A stretch of 64,000 nt of DNA from Chrysemys picta bellii (Eukaryota; Chordata; Testudines; Emydidae), in the NCBI RefSeq assembly GCF_011386835.1, contig NC_088810.1, forward strand, positions 558,001 to 622,000. The letters run 5' to 3'. Numbering within the stretch: the first letter of the stretch is position 1; each line of letters opens with the position of its first letter. A model generated the notes under the pieces. It worked only from the letters and a program-made list of their open reading frames with translations, was not told where the DNA came from and made no database searches. This document shows, in pieces, positions 29,801 through 40,289 of this stretch. The position numbers were made by a program, and so were the translations under genes.

Positions 29801-30485
29801 TGTCCTGGAGTCCCCGGGCGATGCTCTGGAACTGCTCCCCACAAAGCCAGTCAGGACTTTGGGGAGCCTCCTCTCCCTCGGAGCAGACTGTCTTCAGGGC
29901 AAGGAGCTCACACGGCTTCACCTCCTGGGTCTCTCCTGGGAGCATTCAGCATATGCCCCTCTGAGCGCTTCCCACAGCGAGTCCGCCCCGGCGGGGTCCT
30001 GGGGCAGCCAGAGGGTCCTGCACCCCCCACTCCGCAGTCAAACGTGACTCTCAGCCAGCCAGTAACACAGAGGTTTATTAGACGACAGGAACATGGTCTA
30101 AAACAGAGCTTGTAGGGACAGCGAACGGGACCCCTCAGCCGGGTCCATTCTGGGGGGCCGTGAACCAGACACCCACATCTGCCCTCACTCCCCATCCCCA
30201 GCCAGCTCCAAACTGAAACCCTCCAGCCCCTCCTCCTCTGGGCTTTGTTCCTTTCCCGGGCCAGGAGGTCACCTGATCTCTTGTTCACCTTTAGCATCCC
30301 CGTGCAGGGGGGAAGAGCCCAGGCCATCAGTTGCCAGGAGAAAGAGTGTGAGTGATTTATGTGCACTGGCCCTCTCAGACTCTGCAACTATCACACCCCC
30401 TAGAAACTCCAGAAATGCATAAGGGAAACTGAGGCACCCACACAGTATTCAGAGGAAACATTAAGAATAGTCCCACTTCATCACA
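29801..30485 (-). mobile_element. Solo LTR L1, block 2 counterpart
   Basis: It occupies the same intron position and orientation as 6759-7587 but has no MITE. The terminal TGTCCT and TCACA are slightly mutated. Confidence 0.85.
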
Positions 30486-30972
30486 CTCTGGCTGACTGCC
30501 CATGATGCACCAGCGAGGTCACCCCCACCCCCGGCCTGGGTCTGGGATGGGCAGCTCCGTCCAGGTCGGAGGGGACGGCAAGGAACCGGCACAGGGCTGT
30601 GCCCACGGGGCGTCCGGTGACACCAAGCATTGAAAACCCTGTTGTCAGGCTGGATCCTGGGACAGACCTGGGAGCCGGAGCGTCGCTCTCCCTTTGAACC
30701 ACAGCCGAGAGTCTCCCAAAAATCATGGGGCTCCGGGAGCCAGAGCCTCAGGGAGGAACCTATAACTGAGACTTGACGCCGGGGAGAGGGACCCTCTGCA
30801 GAGTCCAGAAAATGACCGCCCGCCTCCGCAGCTCTGAGGGGCAAAGGACCCTTCCCACAACCTCACATGGTGGCAACACCACCACCCTTGCCCCAGTCCT
30901 GCAGGACAGCAGCCCCAATCCTGCATGGAGGAGCAGGGACACATGGTAACGCTCTCTCTGTTCCCTGCACAG

Positions 30973-31248
30973 AAATCCTGCCCAAGCCCACGGTGACGCC
31001 AAACCAAACCCTCGTACTGGAGAACGGGACCTTCACCCTCACGTGTAACAGCTCCCCCAGTGCCGACATCGTGCTCTGGCTCCGGGACGGGGCGTCCCTC
31101 GTGCCCAGTGAGCGGCTGGTGCTGTCCCCTGACAACCGGACCCTCACGGTGCCAAATGTCACCCGGGGCGACGCCGCCGCCTACCAGTGCGAAGTCAGGA
31201 ACCCCGTCAGCACCAACCGCAGCGAGCCCAGCACCGTGACGGTGGCCT
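30973..31248 (+). CDS. Locus 2 Ig-like domain 1 exon
   Basis: 276 nt, phase 1-1, donor T|GTGAGT. Hallmarks are TFTLTC, VLWLRDG and DAAAYQCEV. Confidence 0.85.
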
Positions 31249-31410
31249 GTGAGTAACTGCAGTCCCGTGCCCCGGCCGCGCTGCCACTGGCCCTGCCAGC
31301 ATCACCCAGCCACAGAGATGCAGCTGCCTCTGGGGTGGGGCAGGGTTCAGGTTAAACAGGGACCCCTCGCTGGCACCATCCATCCCCTGACCCTGTCCCT
31401 CTCTCTGTAG

Positions 31411-31677
31411 ATGGGCCGAACTCTGCCCAGATAGACCCACCAGGACCCATCGCCCTGACTCTCGGGTCGCTTCTGACCCTGCGGTGCGTCGCCGACTCCG
31501 TCCCAGCCCCGAGCTATCGCTGGCTTCTCAACGGCACCGACACTAAGGAGACCGAGAGCAGCTTGACCTTTAACTCCATTACTCAGGATCACCAGGGCAC
31601 GTACATGTGCCAGGCTCACAACCCCGTCACCGGCCGCACTGCCTGGGTGTCTGTCGCCGTGCGGGTGACAGGGACGG
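31411..31677 (+). CDS. Locus 2 Ig-like domain 2 exon
   Basis: 267 nt, phase 1-1. It joins Ig1 as YGPN. Hallmarks are TLRCVADS, YRWLLNG and QGTYMCQAHNPVTG. Confidence 0.85.
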
Positions 31678-31837
31678 GTGAGTCCCCGGGATGGAGCAAC
31701 GCGCTGCAGACACAGGGATCCCAGTGCTGGCACCAACGCCCCAGTGCGGTGCTAGGCGGTGCCGGGCTGCAGGGAGCCGGGTGGGGGGATTGTGGCTGAA
31801 CGTCTGATCCAACCTCCCCCCCGCATCTCTCCTCCAG

Positions 31838-31936
31838 ACGCCCCTCGTCCAGCTCTCTCTGCCGGGGCCGTCGCCGGGATCGTCATCGGGTCACTAGCAG
31901 GGGCAGCGCTGGTCGGAGTCACGGTCTATTTCCTCT
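31838..31936 (+). CDS. Locus 2 transmembrane exon
   Basis: 99 nt, almost identical to 8969-9067 (AVAGIVIGSLAGAALVGV). Confidence 0.88.
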
Positions 31937-32078
31937 GTGAGTAACAGCCCCCCCCATCCCGGGAGAGCCAGGACTCCTGGGTTCTCTCCTGGCACCGGGA
32001 GGGGAGTGGGGTCTAGTGGTTAGAGCAGGGGGGGCTGGAAGCCAAGGCCCCAATTCCAGCGTCTCTGATTCCTCCCAG

Positions 32079-32170
32079 ATTCTCGCTGCCGGAACGAGAC
32101 CCCCAAGGAGAACGGGGCACCCGTCCTGATGTACGAGAACCTGCCCCCGACAGCCTGGGCGGGGCCAGTG
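32079..32170 (+). CDS. Locus 2 tail exon 1
   Basis: It encodes YSRCRNETPKENGAPVLM then YENLPPTAWAGPV, with donor GTGAAT. Confidence 0.82.
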
Positions 32171-32415
32171 GTGAATGACAAGAGCTCAGCCCCCCCCCTT
32201 TATTCCTGTCCCGCCCCCTCCTGTGTGGATCCCCTCAGTCTGGACCCGCAGCCCCCAGGCAGTTTACCCTGTCCCCTTTGGGCGGGGGAGGGGGGGTTTA
32301 CACAAACCCGGGGTCCCATTGACTGTCCCAGGGTCCCCCCCCCCGAGCTCGGCTGGGGACCTGGGGGGTCTCTGGGGTCTGGTGCTAACAACCCTCTTGC
32401 GTCTGCCTCCCCCAG

Positions 32416-32457
32416 GCTTAGCCCGGGAGCCCCTCTGACCCCAGCCCCACGTACCAG
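32416..32457 (+). pseudogene. Locus 2 tail exon 2 with in-frame stop
   Basis: The exon begins GCT TAG instead of GCC CAG. The rest still reads PGSPSDPSPTYQ. Acceptor and donor are intact. Confidence 0.85.
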
Positions 32458-32773
32458 GTGAGCACCGGCCCCTTGCTCTGTATCCTCCCCCCTGAGGGAG
32501 GGTTGGACCCAGTGGGGGGAGGGGGGAGCTGCCCCCCACAAGCCCTATGGCTGAGAACGGGGCTGGTTATCACATCCCAGAGCGGGGGGGGGGCAGAGTG
32601 AGCCAGAGGGGGACCAGCCGGGAGCCCCGGGGCTGAGGGGAGGGGCTGGGAGGGACCATCCAGGAGCCCCAGGGCTGAGGGGAGGTGTTATGGGGGGCCC
32701 AGCACTGTGGGGAGGGATGGGGTCCCCAGGATGGGAGGGGCATCTCTGGCTGATTCATCCCCGTTTCCCCCAG

Positions 32774-32821
32774 ACACTGCAGCCCGGACAGCAGGACGTG
32801 TACGAGGAGCTGAAGAAGTGA
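32774..32821 (+). CDS. Locus 2 tail exon 3
   Basis: It encodes TLQPGQQDVYEELKK and TGA. It is reached only if the stop in the preceding 42-nt exon is avoided, for example by skipping that in-frame exon. ATTAAA follows at 32930-32935. Confidence 0.8.
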   Translation, partial: TLQPGQQDVYEELKK

Positions 32822-32929
32822 CGCCCCCTCCTGCCCCCGGGGCATGCTGGGAGGGGCCCGGGGCATGCTGGGAAAGGCGTGTCTCTGAGCCTGGGTCCTG
32901 ACGACCTGGGGACGTCCCGCCGATGAAGC

Positions 32930-32935
32930 ATTAAA
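32930..32935 (+). terminator. Candidate polyadenylation signal ATTAAA
   Basis: It lies 109 bases after the stop of tail exon 3. Locus 1 has GTGAAA at the same place, so the signal is not conserved there. Confidence 0.35.
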
Positions 32936-33101
32936 GGGCAGGAACAGTCACCACCTGGCCCGGGGGGTCCGTCCGTCCGTCTGTCCATGCTGCTTCCCTG
33001 GGGCCCATCACCGCAGCATCTGGGCCCCTGCGAGGAGATCAGAAAGTGCCTGTGACTGGCTCCGGCTGAGTTGTGCCCAGCACAGGATTTGGGAGCCCAC
33101 C

Positions 33102-33779
33102 TGTGACGAAGTGGGACTGTTCTTAATGTTTCCTCTGAATACTGTGTGGGTGCCTCAGTTTCCCCTATGCAGTTCTTAAGTCTCTAGGGGGTGGGATTGT
33201 TGCAGAGCAAAGGGCCAGGGCACACAAAGGGCCGACACTGTCTCCTGGCAACTATGGTCCGGGGCCCTTACCCCCACTGCAAGGAGATAGCTAAAGGTCA
33301 GGTGACCTCCTGGCCCGGGAAAGAGACAAAGCCCAGAGGAGGAGGGGCTGGAGGGTGAGTCAGTTTGGAGCTGGCTGGGGACGGGAAGTGAGTGCGGACA
33401 GGGGTGTCTGGCTCTCTGCCCCCCCAGAATGGACCCGGCTGAGGGGTCCCGTTCTCTGGACCTACAAGCTCTGTTTTAGACCGTGTTCCTGTCATCTAAT
33501 AAACCTCTGTTTTACTGGCCGGCCGAGAGTCACGTCTGACTGCGAAGTGGGGGTGCAGGACCCTCTGGCTGCCCCAGGACCCCGCCTGGGCGGACTCGCT
33601 GTGGGAAGCGCACGGAGGGGCAGAGGATGCTGAATGCTCCCAGGAGAGACCCAGGAAGGTGAAGCCGTGTGAGCTCCTTGCCCTGAAGACAGTCTGCTCC
33701 GAGGGAGAGGAGGCTCCCCAGAGTCCTGCCTGGCTTTGTGGGGAGCAGTTCCAGAGCATCGCCCGGGGACTCCGTGACA
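33102..33779 (+). mobile_element. Solo LTR L1, block 2 counterpart
   Basis: Same insertion as 10236-10912: starts TGTGACGAAGTGGGACTGTT and ends CCGTGACA, with the same flanks (GGGAGCCCACC and GCCCGCCC). Confidence 0.88.
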
Positions 33780-34506
33780 GCCCGCCCCGCATCTTCCCCT
33801 TTTAGGGGCAGTTCTGCCCTACAGAGCTGTGAGCAGCGACGTCCACCAGCCCGGCCAGGACCCGGGCCCCCGGCTCTCACATCTCCAAACCAGCCCCCAA
33901 AAGGGGCTCGGGAGGTCCCTGCCCAGAGCCGGCAGCGCTGGGTGCGGTGACTGTGGTGAGCCGTGTGCCGGGGGCACGGACGGAGCTGTGTCTGGCCTGG
34001 GTCCCAGGGGCTGGTTCCAGCCCGGCAGCGGGAGGCGCCAGGCCCGTCCCTGGCAGACAGGAGGCACCGGGCCGTTCTCTCTGTGCCCGGCTCCGGGGGT
34101 GCTGGGTGGTGCCGAGCTCGCCAGGTGGCTGGTTCCACCCGGCGCCAGGCCCCAGCAGCATCTGCACCAGCCCTGGGGAAGCTGCATAGGGAAAACTAAG
34201 AAAAACATTAAGAACAGTCCCACTTCCTCACAAAAGCGCCCAGTGCCGGGGGAGGGTGGTTTTTCTGAGGAGAAATGCTGGCTTCGGGGGAGGTAGCGTA
34301 GGGTGCGGTGGGCACCCAGGGTCCTGCCCCGAGGGGAGCAGCTGCCAGGGGGTTTGTCTCCTGCAGGGAGTGTCGGAGCCTGGCCGGCTGGGAGCCGGGG
34401 GGAGCCGGACGCTGGACGGAGCTGAACCCCGCAGGAGCTGCCAGGGGTGAGTTTGGGACGTCGGGGCGCTGGGAAGCACGTTCCCAGTTTATTCTCCATC
34501 TCACCC

Positions 34507-34962
34507 TGTGACGAACTGGGACTGTTCTTGCTGTGGTCTGTGAATGCTGACAGGGGAGTGTGGCTGGGATAGTCTGCATTGGAGGATGGGAGTCTGCCCG
34601 AAGGCGAATACCTGAGCGTGTAACGTGAGAACCCAGGAAGGGGTTGAAGGCCAGGTGACACCTTGGCCCGGGAAACTGAACAAAGGCTGTGGGAGGGGTC
34701 GCTGAGGACAGAGTTTCAGGAGCTGGCTGGGGACATGGCTGGGAGGCAGACGGGGCTCTGACCTCCCAAGGGGGCTGTGGGGCCCTGGGACCCCAAGATG
34801 GACCTAACTGGGGGGGGCCCTGTTGTCTGTGCCTGCAAGACCTGTCTTGGACTGTGTTCCTGTCGTCTAAATAAACCTTCTGCTTTACTGGCTGGCTGAG
34901 AGTCATGGTGAATCGCAGGAAGCCGGGGGGGCAGGGCCCTGAGTCCCCCATACTCCGTGACA
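34507..34962 (+). mobile_element. Solo LTR of the Gypsy family (L2)
   Basis: The 456-bp LTR runs from TGTGACGAACTGGGACTG to CTCCGTGACA and has AATAAA at 34870-34875. It is flanked by CACCC on both sides (34502-34506, 34963-34967). Block 1 at about 11600-11612 reads CATCTCACCCATTG, the empty site. It belongs to the same family as the LTRs of the two Gypsy copies and marks an insertion after the duplication, later reduced by LTR-LTR recombination. Confidence 0.93.
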
Positions 34963-35863
34963 CACCCATTGTCCCGTTAACTCCAGCGGCTCCTTCTCCC
35001 AGCTCTGGGCAATAAACTCAGCCTGGTTTTCTCTGTTACACCTGGCCGGGCCGGGGCCGAGCGGGGCGCGGGTTGGGGGTCACTGCTCAGCTGGGGGTTC
35101 TGGGCCTTGAGGGGGAGCTGGGAACTCGGCCAGTGGGCAGTGACAGGGGCTGGGTGCCCCAGGGGGATACTGGGCAGTTGGGGGGCCGATCGCTGACCTG
35201 CCCAGGGCTGAGGGGAGATTGTGATGCCTGTGGGGGGGATCACGTCTGCCTGGGATTACAGACCCACAGCCGGGCCCCCTGCACCCCATTGTGTTATAAC
35301 CTGGCCCCAGGCCGGCCTCCCCCCCCACCAGGACCCGGACGCAGGCCGTCCCTGCAGGCTGGGGGCTCCGGTCAGGGTACGGGGGTCGGCGTGAGGCAGC
35401 CAGACCGCGGGAGCCCCCGGCGCGATCCGGCCCCAGCAGGGCCAAGGGGACCCGGGTGCGTCTGGCCTGGAGCCCGGCCGGGCTGGGCACTCGCTGCTGC
35501 CCCCTGCTGGCGAAGTGCAGCCCAGCCCCCCCCCCCGCAGGGCTCAGCCAGACAGGGGATGCCTCAGGAGGGAGCTCTGTGCCCCCCTCCTGGAGAGCCG
35601 GGGGGCGGCCCCGCTGGGCCAGGCCTGATTTGCCCCCCTGGGCTGGAACCCCCTGGGCTTTGCCCCCCCCCCACTGCAGGGGGGGGGGGCGGGCTGGGTG
35701 GGGCCCAAGGAGCCGTATCTGGTTACGGTGCCCCAGGAGACTGGTTTAGTGGGTGTTTGGGGCCGACGGGCAGCGCTGGTTTGGACTTTGTGACCCCAAC
35801 TTGTCAGTCCGGCTGGGGGGTCTGGGTCAGGCTGGGGGGGTCTGATGCCTGTTGCTGCTGGTT

Positions 35864-36349
35864 AAGAATTACCATACGTTCAGATTTTCCCGGACATGTC
35901 CGGCTTTTTGGGCTTCAAACCCCCATCCGGGAGGAAATCCCAAAAAGCCGGACATGTCTGGGAAAATAGGGAGGGAGGGGCCAGCGGTGCGGGGCCGGGG
36001 CTGGTGGTGTGGGGCCGGGGGCCGGGGCCGGGCCGGGGCTGACGGCGCCCCAGGGCCCGAGCCGAGCCGGGCGGGAGAGGCAGGGGCCAGAGCCTCTTGG
36101 TCTGGGCCGGCCGGCCGCTGGAGGGAGCCGCTCAGCCGGGGGAGGGGTCGGACTGGGCCGCACCCCGCCCCAGCCCCAGCTTACCTGCTGCCTCCCTGTT
36201 TCAGGCTTCCCGCGAATATTTGATTCACGGGAAGCAGGGAAGGGGGAGGAGTAGGGGGGCGGAGCGTTCAGGGGAAGGGGCGCAGTTGGGGCGGGGCCAG
36301 GGCCCCGTGGAGTGTCCTCCTTTTTTTAAATTAAAATATGGTAACCCTA
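35864..36349. mobile_element. 486-bp nonautonomous DNA element in block 2
   Basis: It is flanked by TGCTGGTT on both sides (35856-35863, 36350-36357), and block 1 lacks it at about 12640. Ends AATTACCAT and ATGGTAACC are loosely inverted. A perfect ~28-bp inverted repeat (TTTTCCCGGACATGTCCGG and onwards) with a short loop lies near the left end at about 35885-35966. The 8-bp duplication suggests a hAT-type origin. No coding sequence was seen. Confidence 0.82.
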
Positions 36350-36525
36350 TGCTGGTTCCTGTTCCGCACGTGTCCTGCCTCTCGCCCTGGACTGCTTCTC
36401 TTTTCAGTGAGTCCGACTTTCCTCCTGGCCGTGCCCTGTCTGACCGCACGGGGGGGGGGGGGAATCTTCACAGGGAGGGTGGGGGCCCCGTGACCAGTCA
36501 ATCCCTGCCCCTGACTCACCCCCAG

Positions 36526-37245
36526 TGACAAAGTGGGACTATCCTTAATGTTTCCTCTGACTACTGTGTGGGTGCCTCAGTTTCCCCTATGCAGTTCTTA
36601 GGTAGCTAGGTGGGGGGATCAGGGGGTGTGATTGGTGCAGAGCCTTAGGGGGGCCAGTGTGACGGTGTCTGCACAGAGAATGGCCAACACCCTGTCTCCT
36701 GGCAACTAATGGCCTGGGCCCCTCCCCTGCAAAGGTGCCAACTGAAGGTGTTGGAGAACAAAGAGATCAGGTGACCTCCTGGCCCGGGAAAGGGACAAAG
36801 CCCAGAGGAGAAGGGGCCGGAGGGTGAGTCAGTTTGGAGCTGGCTGGGGACCGGAGGTGAGGGCAGACGTGCATGTCTGGCTCACTGCCCCCCAGAATGG
36901 GCCCGGCTGAAGGATCCGGTTCTCTGTACGTACAAGCTCTGTTTTAGACCGTGTTCCTGCCGTCTAATAAACCTTCTATGTTCCCGGCTGGCTGAGAGTC
37001 ACGTCTGACTGTGAAGTGGGGGTGCAGGACCCTCTGGCTGCCCCAGGACCCCGCCTGGGCGGACTCGCTGTGGGAAGCGCACGGAGGGGCATATGCTGAA
37101 TGCTCCCAGGTCAGACCCAGGCAGGTGAAGCCATGTGAGCTCCTTGCCCTGAAGACAGTCTGCTCCGAGGGAGAGGAGGCTCCCCAGAGTCCTGCCTGGC
37201 TTTGTGGGGAGCAGTTCCCGAGCATCACCCGGGGACTGCATGACC
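36526..37245 (+). mobile_element. Solo LTR L1, block 2 counterpart of 13004-13655
   Basis: It starts TGACAAAGTGGGACTATCC and ends near GGGGACTGCATGAC, with TAATAAACC near 36968. Confidence 0.82.
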
Positions 37246-37479
37246 CCTGGCCCCCCCCAGGGGATGTGTATCCCAGGACAAGCCCAGTTACGCCAGGCTC
37301 TGGGTCCCAGCACAGCCTCCATCACGCCCTGCCGGGCACCAGGGATCCACCCGCCTGCCAGGGACGGGACATGGGGCAGAACTGCGCCCCCCGGGGATGG
37401 TCCCACAGTAGTCAGCAGGTGGAAGGGGCTGGTCCTGACCATGGGCGCCAGGTTTGTATAATTTTTGGTGGTGCCCAGT

Positions 37480-38220
37480 GTCGTGGAAATTTCTGTCCGT
37501 TCCGGCTGAGGAATAAGAAGAGACGGACACAGCTCGCCAAGCAAGGAGCCCCGGGAGGGACGATCCGTTTATTTCAATTGCAATTGGGTTCGAGCTCATA
37601 AGTCAGCAAGAACCAAGGAAACACTTACACCAAAGCATTATATGCAGTTGACTATGATAATCTATCGCTCTATGATTGGCCAAAATTTGCCATCATTACC
37701 ATACCTAATTAGCAAGCTACATGTATCTGCCCCTCTTATGACCCCTTATTGTTCATCTCCTTGCTCCCCCATTGCGTTATTTTGCAAACCAAGCAGTTAG
37801 GGATCTACAGGACGCAGGCACAGAAAGGTCCATTGTCTCCAGGTTTGGAGTTTGGCTACATTTCCTCTCCAAGGAACTTCCTGAGTTTAGACTGTCCATA
37901 GCTAACGCTGCATATCTCCCTTCTACTTTCTCCCATGTGTACGGGACAAATTTGCCCCCTGGCAGTTAAGTAGAATAATTTTATTTCACCAGAAATGGTC
38001 CAGGGCTGTCCCTACCCATACGCAAAGTATGCAGCTGAGTAGCGCACCAGGAAATTTGGGGCTCCGCCGGCTCGTGCTGGGGGGCGGTTTCCCCTGCCCC
38101 CCAAGCCTGCTCCTGCCCCCATGCTGAGGCCTGGGGCCCCCACACAGCTCCCCCACGGGGGGCCTGCGCAGGGCGCCAAAATGGCTAGGGATGGCCCAGA
38201 ACGGGGCCAACCAGGGCAGG
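37480..38220 (-). repeat. LTR-like repeat, block 2 counterpart
   Basis: Same sequence as 13880-14640 with few differences. Confidence 0.5.
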
Positions 38221-38524
38221 TAAGTTCCAGTAGAAACCCCTTATGCTCTCTTAGCAAATCTGACTAAATTGTCCAGAGTCCAATGATTTCAATCAGATTG
38301 TCTCTTTGCCTGGATTATTGACAGACATTGCTTTGGAAAAGGGCCCGTTTTCCCTTCAGAATGGCTGCAGAGAAACCAAGAATTCTCTTCCTCTCACTTT
38401 CCCTTTTTTAAACATTTTCACATCTATCAACTGTTCAATTCCCTCCAGCCTCGGCAGGGTTAACTTCTCACTCGCTTTCCTTAAATCACTCACTTATCTC
38501 CCAAAATGACACCTTCATCACCCC

Positions 38525-38800
38525 AGATACCACCCATTCATCCAGCCCAGACTTCTTTAACTTGGCGGCAAGAATACTGTGGGAGACCGTATCAAAAGCT
38601 TTGCTAAAGTCAAGGAATAACACTTCCACTGCTTTCCCCTCATCCACAGAGCCAGTTATCTCCTCATAGAAGGCAATTAGGTTAGCCAGGCATGACTTCC
38701 CCTTGGTGAATCCATGCTGACTGTTCCTGATCACTTTCTTCTCCTCCAAGTGCTTCAGAATTGATTCCTTGAGGACCTGCTCAATCTCTTTATCTCTTGC
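38525..38800 (-). mobile_element. CR1 LINE fragment (reverse transcriptase part)
   Basis: The minus-strand translation contains HLEEKKVIRNSQHGFTKGKS, LIAFYEEITGSVDEG and LFLDFSKAFDTVSHSIL, the fingers/palm region of a CR1-type RT. Both ends are truncated. The frame is open over about 90 residues, but the element is only a relic. Confidence 0.88.
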
Positions 38801-40289
38801 CTGCCTGCGTGTCTGGGCCTGATCCTGCTTTCCTCGCTGAACCGTCCCTTCCCATGCGCCCAGGCTTTGTTCCACTAACCATTTAGCGGGGGGGGGCTCC
38901 TCAACTAGCCCCCACCCCTCCTGGTCCCTTGTCTTCCTTCCCGTTCTCTCTGGGGGGTCATTCTGCCAGGCAGGTAGCGACCCTTTCCGACAGACGGCAC
39001 TGGGGTCAGGTGTCACCTCACACTCTAGGGCACCTGCCCCCACCTACCCAATGCTAACGCAGTGTCACAAAATCCTCTAACCAATCCCACCCCCCACCTT
39101 CATTCATTTACACCCAGCAACTTTAATTCTGGAACAGACAGGGGGGGCTGTGTGCTCGCAGTAACTGCACTAGGGGGGCTGTAACTACCTGGGGGGGGCA
39201 TGAGATAGTTCAGCCCAAGGACCCTGGGGGCACAGACCAGGCCAGACACTAGAGGGTTTCTACCCATGGGAGGGGAGAGGTGCTGGGGGAGGGGCGATAA
39301 CTAGTGTTACCAGAGAGCTGGACAAACTGACGGGGGGGTGGGGGGGGCTTGTGACGGGGCTGGGCCAGGACAAGGGCAGGGGCCGGACTCAGCAGCTCCG
39401 GGGTCACGTCTGGTTTACATCTCACATTGCTAATGCTCATGCTTCAGGGTCTCAGCCAGCTGCCGGCAGGGGTCAGGAAGGGATCTCTTCCCAGCTGGCT
39501 GGTTCTTGCTCACACGCCCAGTGTCCAGCCGGTCGCCACGTCTGGGCTCAGGAGGGTTTTTCCCCCTGGTCAGACTGGCAGGGCCCGTGGGGGATTCCCC
39601 TCCCTCTGCAGTATGGGGCAGGTCACTGGCCGGGAGTCTCTGGGTCTCTCTCACTCCATCCCCCGCCCTGCCGCACCTGGTCCCTCCGGGCCCTGCCCAC
39701 GGCACAGAACGGGCTGGGCCCTGGGGGCCGTGACACTTTGCTCTGACTTCAGGCACTGGGTGGACCTGGTGGGTGCTGGGGGGGCTGGTGGCGGGTGGGA
39801 CGCAGGACTCAGACTGACCGGCTGGTCCATCCAGCCTGGCTCACTGACAGCAGAGCCCCCGGCTCGCCCCCCTCTCCTGCGGTCCCAGACCCCACGGCTG
39901 TGCTGGGCCCCCCAATGGGGGCACACGGCCAGGGCTGCGCTGGATTCCTGTGACAGACCCACTGCAACCGCTCTGGGGTCAGCCAGGGGCCCTCTGGGGA
40001 GAGACCTCGGGGAGCCCCCCACCCACCGCTGTGGGATCCCAGCGTCTCTCCTCCAGCCGCTTCCTTGGCCCCTGGCTGGACCCGAAGCCTAAGGGGGGCC
40101 CCTCCCCCCCAGGGCTGGATGCCAGCCTGTCCCAGAGCCCCCCCGGGACTAGTGACCCCCCAGGGCGGGGGGCGGTTAGTGAACTGAGCAAAGTGGCTGT
40201 AAAAGAGCAGGTGGGTCTGACACCCCCAGCAGAGACCCCCCCCCACAATACGGGATCTTCCCAGCATGCACCAGGGCACTGGGGGGGCC
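38801..40289. other. No gene recognised
   Basis: Mixed GC-rich sequence with long but unconvincing open frames on both strands. The last 150 bases match the 3' flanks of the receptor tail exons (AAAGTGGCTGTAAAAGAGCA). Confidence 0.5.

Larger units (their letters stand above)
28077..32821 (+). pseudogene. CEACAM-like receptor, locus 2 (disrupted)
   Basis: Exons matching locus 1: 28077-28131, 28943-29279, 30973-31248, 31411-31677, 31838-31936, 32079-32170, 32416-32457, 32774-32821. The Ig1, Ig2 and TM exons are open and have good donors, including GTGAGT after Ig1, which locus 1 lacks. Two lesions matter. The IgV exon lacks 41 nt at its start, so the leader splices into the wrong frame. Tail exon 2 has TAG at 32419-32421 where locus 1 has CAG, removing the ITAM. 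If expressed from another start it would keep YENL only and could act as a non-signalling form. Calling it a pseudogene is an inference from one haplotype. Confidence 0.75.
26934..38525 (+). repeat. Segmental duplication, block 2
   Basis: Direct copy of block 1. It ends where block 1 continues into an L3 LTR (14931) and block 2 into a CR1 fragment (38525), so the present right edges are set by different elements. Confidence 0.9.
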
